From NCBI RefSeq assembly GCF_030419005.1, contig NZ_CP106953.1, forward strand, positions 673,246 through 737,245: a stretch of DNA of 64,000 bases, given 5' to 3'. The first letter of the stretch is position 1, and every line of letters starts with the position of its first letter. Both the position numbers and the translations under genes were made by a program. Positions 27,832-64,000 of this stretch are shown here, one piece after another. The notes under the pieces are model-generated. The model did no database searches. It had not been told where the DNA came from and saw nothing but the letters and a program-made list of their open reading frames with translations. The stretch is from Eleftheria terrae. GTDB lineage: Bacteria > Pseudomonadota > Gammaproteobacteria > Burkholderiales > Burkholderiaceae_C.

Positions 27832-28324
27832 GATCGCACAAGCCCCGGCGACCTCGTTGTCGCTGTTGGCGCCACCCAAAAAAGTCGCCCGGCGCGAACC
27901 AGCGGACCATGCACTGGGGTGTAGCCGCGGCGGCTGGGGCGCCCAGCTTCATGTGGTGAATGATGGCGCCGGGATACCGCTGGCCGTGAAGCTCAGCCCT
28001 GGGCAGGCCCATGAATCGCTGTACGCTGAGTCAGTGCTCGACTCCATGCGCGTCTGTCTGCCCAGCGGCACAGTGCGGCAAAGGGCCGAGCGCATGGCTG
28101 GCGACAAGGCCTACAGCCAGCGGCGTATCAGGCAGTGGCTGCGGCAGCGACACATACGAGCCGTCATCCCTGAACGGCGTGATCAGCAACAGCGTCGCCG
28201 CAACGTCATTGAGCGCTGCATCGGCTGGTTGAAGGAAGCACGTGCCGTTGCTACCTGCTTCGAGAAGCTGGCCTTGCACCATCTCGGTGGCGTCAAGCTG
28301 CCCATGATCCGACGGTGCTTGTGA
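27832..28324 (+). pseudogene. Truncated IS5-family (IS427-type) transposase
   Basis: The C-terminal half of a transposase of a different subgroup. It contains ADHALGCSRGGWGAQLHVVN, IPLAVKLSPGQAHES, AGDKAYSQRRIRQWLRQRHI and then NVIERCIGWLKEARAVATCF. The N-terminal half is missing, and the usual ~15-residue GRP-GFD-type segment between PERRDQQQRR and RNVIERC is deleted. It directly adjoins the right CTAG of the intact-ended element. Confidence 0.82.
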
Positions 28325-28384
28325 GCCGTCTCGTCAAACACGCCCTAGCCCGCTCCTAATCCCATTCCGCCACTGCAGACCACA

Positions 28385-28830
28385 GCCTCTCACCCCAGCT
28401 CGGATGCACAGCGGCTGCGCGAGCTGGAAGAGGAGAACGCCAAACTCGACAAGGGCTGCTGTTCTGCGCCCACCACCGCATGCACGCGCTCAAGAGCGGG
28501 CTCGGGATAAAGCGCTAGCGCCACAGGCCGAGCGCGAGGTGATCGGCATGATGGTCTCAGAGCACCAGCTGTCGCGCGCCGCGCATATCGCCTTCTGCGG
28601 CTTCCAGGTGACAGCTGTAGGCACCCGCCGTGGATCGACGCCGGGACCAGACGCTGGTCGAGCGCATCGTCGAAATGGCGCACCTGACGCCAGTCTGGCG
28701 ACCGCCGCATCCACAAGTTGCTGCGGCCGCAGACGCGCACGCGCGGAAAAGCGCTCGCGAACGCCAACGCGTTCTTGCGCTGGAAGAATCCCTGAGCCCC
28801 AACGCGAGTTCAAAGAAGAAGGCACATGCC
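28385..28830 (+). pseudogene. Heavily decayed IS3-family element
   Basis: Pieces in three frames: DAQRLRELEEENAKLDKG is the leucine-zipper end of OrfA; PQAEREVIGMMVSEHQLSRA looks like the OrfB start; RRDQTLVERIVEMAHLTP and, one frame away, GDRRIHKLLRPQTRTRGKAL are the RRIH-type OrfB block. Many frameshifts; not functional. This is the last mobile-element trace before the NRPS operon. Confidence 0.7.
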
Positions 28831-29197
28831 TCATACAGCGCGCCCCGGTGGACCCAGGAAGCCTCAATGGTGCAGCTCACACCGGCGGCCTGATCTGCCC
28901 TGCAGTCACGAGCCTGCCATTCCCCACGACAAGACCCGGTCCGCGCAGGAGGCCCCCGTCGCGCAGCTGATCGAGCAGGTGTGCGCCCCCCTCAGTGAGG
29001 CCATGCCGGGCATCGATCTTAGAACTCATTTCCCGTCGATCGGGTTTCCCCCGGCATATCTTCGCAAGAAAGTACTGAAGCCCAGAGCCAACGTACCACG
29101 AGGCACTTCAATCCCGTCCTACGCTTCGTCCGCATCCTGGATTCACGGTGCCGGCTTCCACCCAGCGGCGCCACACCCTACCTAGAGCAGCGAGACC
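28831..29197 (+). promoter_or_regulatory. Leader region of the NRPS operon
   Basis: 367 bases between the IS3 scar and mbtH with no recognisable gene. The operon's promoter should lie here. The sequence at 29015-29060 (CTTAGAACTCATTTCCCGTC and following) is locally A+T-richer, but I cannot name a -35/-10 pair or an operator. Confidence 0.35.
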
Positions 29198-29434
29198 ATG
29201 AGCTTTGACGACGACAACACGATCTTCCGCGTGGTGGTCAACCATGAGGAGCAGTACTCGATCTGGCCGGACTACCGGCAGGTGCCAGACGGCTGGCGGG
29301 AGGCGGGCAAGACCGGCAGCAAGGCCGAGTGCCTGGCCTACATCAACGAGGTGTGGACCGACATGCGTCCGCTGAGCTTGCGCCGGCAGATGGAGGCCGC
29401 GGAGTCCGGCGCAGTGGCGGGCGTCGGTCCCTGA
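29198..29434 (+). CDS. MbtH-like protein, NRPS adenylation-domain partner
   Basis: 78 residues, standard length. All the signature elements are present: [10 protein letters not shown] (residues 15-24), GW at 32-33, and [18 protein letters not shown] (residues 45-62), with the three conserved tryptophans W23, W33 and W53. These proteins bind adenylation domains, help them fold and raise their activity. As the first gene of the operon it should serve the large synthetase two genes downstream. The ATG at 29198 has GAGCAGCGAG before it. It is separated from the next gene by about 170 bases. Confidence 0.97.
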   Translation: MSFDDDNTIFRVVVNHEEQYSIWPDYRQVPDGWREAGKTGSKAECLAYINEVWTDMRPLSLRRQMEAAESGAVAGVGP

Positions 29435-29608
29435 GGCGGGGCGGCCGCACCGAGCGAGCCGCCAGCGCCGCCCCTGCTTTCGATCCAGCCACACGGCCTC
29501 CGGCCCTTGCCGGAGCTGCGTCCGGGTGTGCCTCTGGCACACGCCGGTGGGCCAGTTCGTGCCCAGCGAACGCGGCGCGGCCATCCACGTCTGTCCAGAG
29601 AGGTATCC

Positions 29609-30445
29609 ATGTCATCGAGCCCCCTTTCGATTTCCGCCGCAGCGATCCGGCGCGACTACCAGCGCCAGGGCTTCCACCTCGCCGATGCCGTGTTCACGCC
29701 GGCGGAGGTGGCGCGGCTGTGCCATGAAGTACAGGGCGGCGGCGCATTCCGGTCCTCCGTCACGGTGAAGGAACTCAGCCGCGACCGGGTGCGCTCGGTC
29801 TATGGCGGGCTCGACACCAGCGAGCTGCTGCAGCGGCTGGTGGCCGACCCGCGCCTCGTGCTGCCCGCCATGGAGCTGCTGGATGGCGAGGTGTACGTCT
29901 ACCAGTTCAAGGTCAACATGAAGGCGCCCTTCGAGGGCGACATCTGGCCCTGGCACCAGGACTACGCCTTCTGGGCCCATCTCGACGGAATGCCGAGGCC
30001 GGATGCGGTGACCGTGACCCTCTACCTGGACGACGTGACCGAATTCAACGGGCCGATGATCTGCATCCCCGGCTCGCACAGCGCCGGGCTCTACCCCTGC
30101 GTCGACACGGACGCAGTGCGGCTCGGGGTGGACGAGGCGGTGCGGCAGGGCGCGGACGTGTCCAGCAAGCTGCGCTACACGCTGGAGCCGGAGGCGGTGC
30201 GCTCGCTCGCTTCCGACTACGGGCTGTTCTCGGCGCGCGCGCCGCGCGGCTCGCTGTTCTTCTTCCACCCCAACCTGCCGCACGCCTCTGGCAACAACAT
30301 CTCGCCGCTACCACGGCGGCAGATCTTCATCACCTACAACAGTGTGAAGAACACGCTGCCGCGCCCCCCCACCCGGCCGGCCTACCTGGTGAACCCCGAC
30401 ACGCGCCCGGTCGTGCCGCGACACGAGGCACTGACCGAGGCATGA
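29609..30445 (+). CDS. PhyH-family Fe(II)/2-oxoglutarate dioxygenase
   Basis: 278 residues from the ATG at 29609, chosen because AGAGAGG lies six bases before it; an in-frame ATG at 29507 has no ribosome site. Iron ligands are H116 and D118 in WPWHQDYAFW and the distal histidine in FHPNLPHASGNN (probably H225); R236 or R237 (RRQIF) would bind 2-oxoglutarate. The Asp in HxD points to a hydroxylase rather than a halogenase of the SyrB2 type, which has Ala there. The general layout is like EctD and amino-acid hydroxylases. Lying between mbtH and the NRPS gene, it most likely hydroxylates an amino-acid precursor, a carrier-bound residue or the acyl chain. The substrate is unknown. Confidence 0.9.
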   Translation: MSSSPLSISAAAIRRDYQRQGFHLADAVFTPAEVARLCHEVQGGGAFRSSVTVKELSRDRVRSVYGGLDTSELLQRLVADPRLVLPAMELLDGEVYVYQFKVNMKAPFEGDIWPWHQDYAFWAHLDGMPRPDAVTVTLYLDDVTEFNGPMICIPGSHSAGLYPCVDTDAVRLGVDEAVRQGADVSSKLRYTLEPEAVRSLASDYGLFSARAPRGSLFFFHPNLPHASGNNISPLPRRQIFITYNSVKNTLPRPPTRPAYLVNPDTRPVVPRHEALTEA

Positions 30446-30507
30446 GCGGAGCCGGCCTCGCCTCGCTCCCGCGTTCCTGACATTCCCCGCCCTGCCCGAG
30501 TACTGTC

Positions 30508-64000
<33,493 letters not shown>

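Noticed and set aside
29507..29608. Upstream ATG at 29507 as start of the dioxygenase
   Set aside because: The extra 34 residues are Arg/Pro-rich with no ribosome site, while the ATG at 29609 has AGAGAGG at proper distance and gives a normal PhyH N-terminus.
29609..30445. Dioxygenase as a SyrB2-type halogenase
   Set aside because: The HxD motif retains Asp (H116-Q-D118); non-haem halogenases have Ala or Gly at that place.

Overview
The window is a very GC-rich (about two thirds G+C by eye) bacterial chromosome segment. I read it as a betaproteobacterium of the order Burkholderiales. The support is indirect: two PEP-CTERM proteins, an H-NS-type protein with a lysine/alanine-rich tail, a bdhA-atoD-atoA ketone-body/PHB set, a type VI (VgrG-Rhs) island and a large NRPS locus. 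I would not name a genus.

Layout. Positions 1-1740 hold the 3' part of a secreted polysaccharide-lyase-like protein, followed by a decayed copy of its own tail. Positions 2.3-9.1 kb carry a cold-shock protein with a clear terminator, small hypotheticals, a hybrid sensor kinase whose membrane input domain matches the plant ethylene receptor ETR1 type, an H-NS-like protein, and a tightly coupled gene pair that looks like a membrane toxin with its immunity protein. Positions 9.3-17.0 kb are a patchwork: IS3 scars, a chemoreceptor that has lost its 5' end, a PEP-CTERM gene fragment, the intact bdhA-atoD-atoA set, a glycine-zipper protein and an intact PEP-CTERM protein. Positions 17.8-26.4 kb hold vgrG, rhs and two small immunity-type genes; base composition falls sharply in the Rhs toxin tip and the genes behind it. 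Positions 26.5-28.8 kb are stacked insertion-sequence material, including one element with exact inverted ends and a CTAG target duplication.

From 29198 to the right edge lies an NRPS operon: an MbtH-like protein, a PhyH-family Fe(II)/2-oxoglutarate dioxygenase, and one uninterrupted reading frame from ATG 30508 that is still open at 64000. This is at least 33.5 kb and more than 11,160 codons. I read ten modules in it, the tenth cut by the edge. The first condensation domain looks like a lipo-initiating starter domain, so a lipopeptide is likely. Reading the ten-residue A-domain codes by eye gives acyl - X - X - Thr - X - Gly - N-methyl-Phe - Thr - Thr - Gly - Gly - ... . X is a residue I cannot assign; its code, DAYTITHVVK, occurs three times in nearly identical A domains. 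The gene shows recent internal copying: A1/A2/A4, A7/A8 and A9/A10 are near-identical blocks with different edges, and A9 and A10 differ in length in an alanine-rich micro-repeat. There is no termination domain, transporter or epimerisation domain in view, so the cluster continues to the right.
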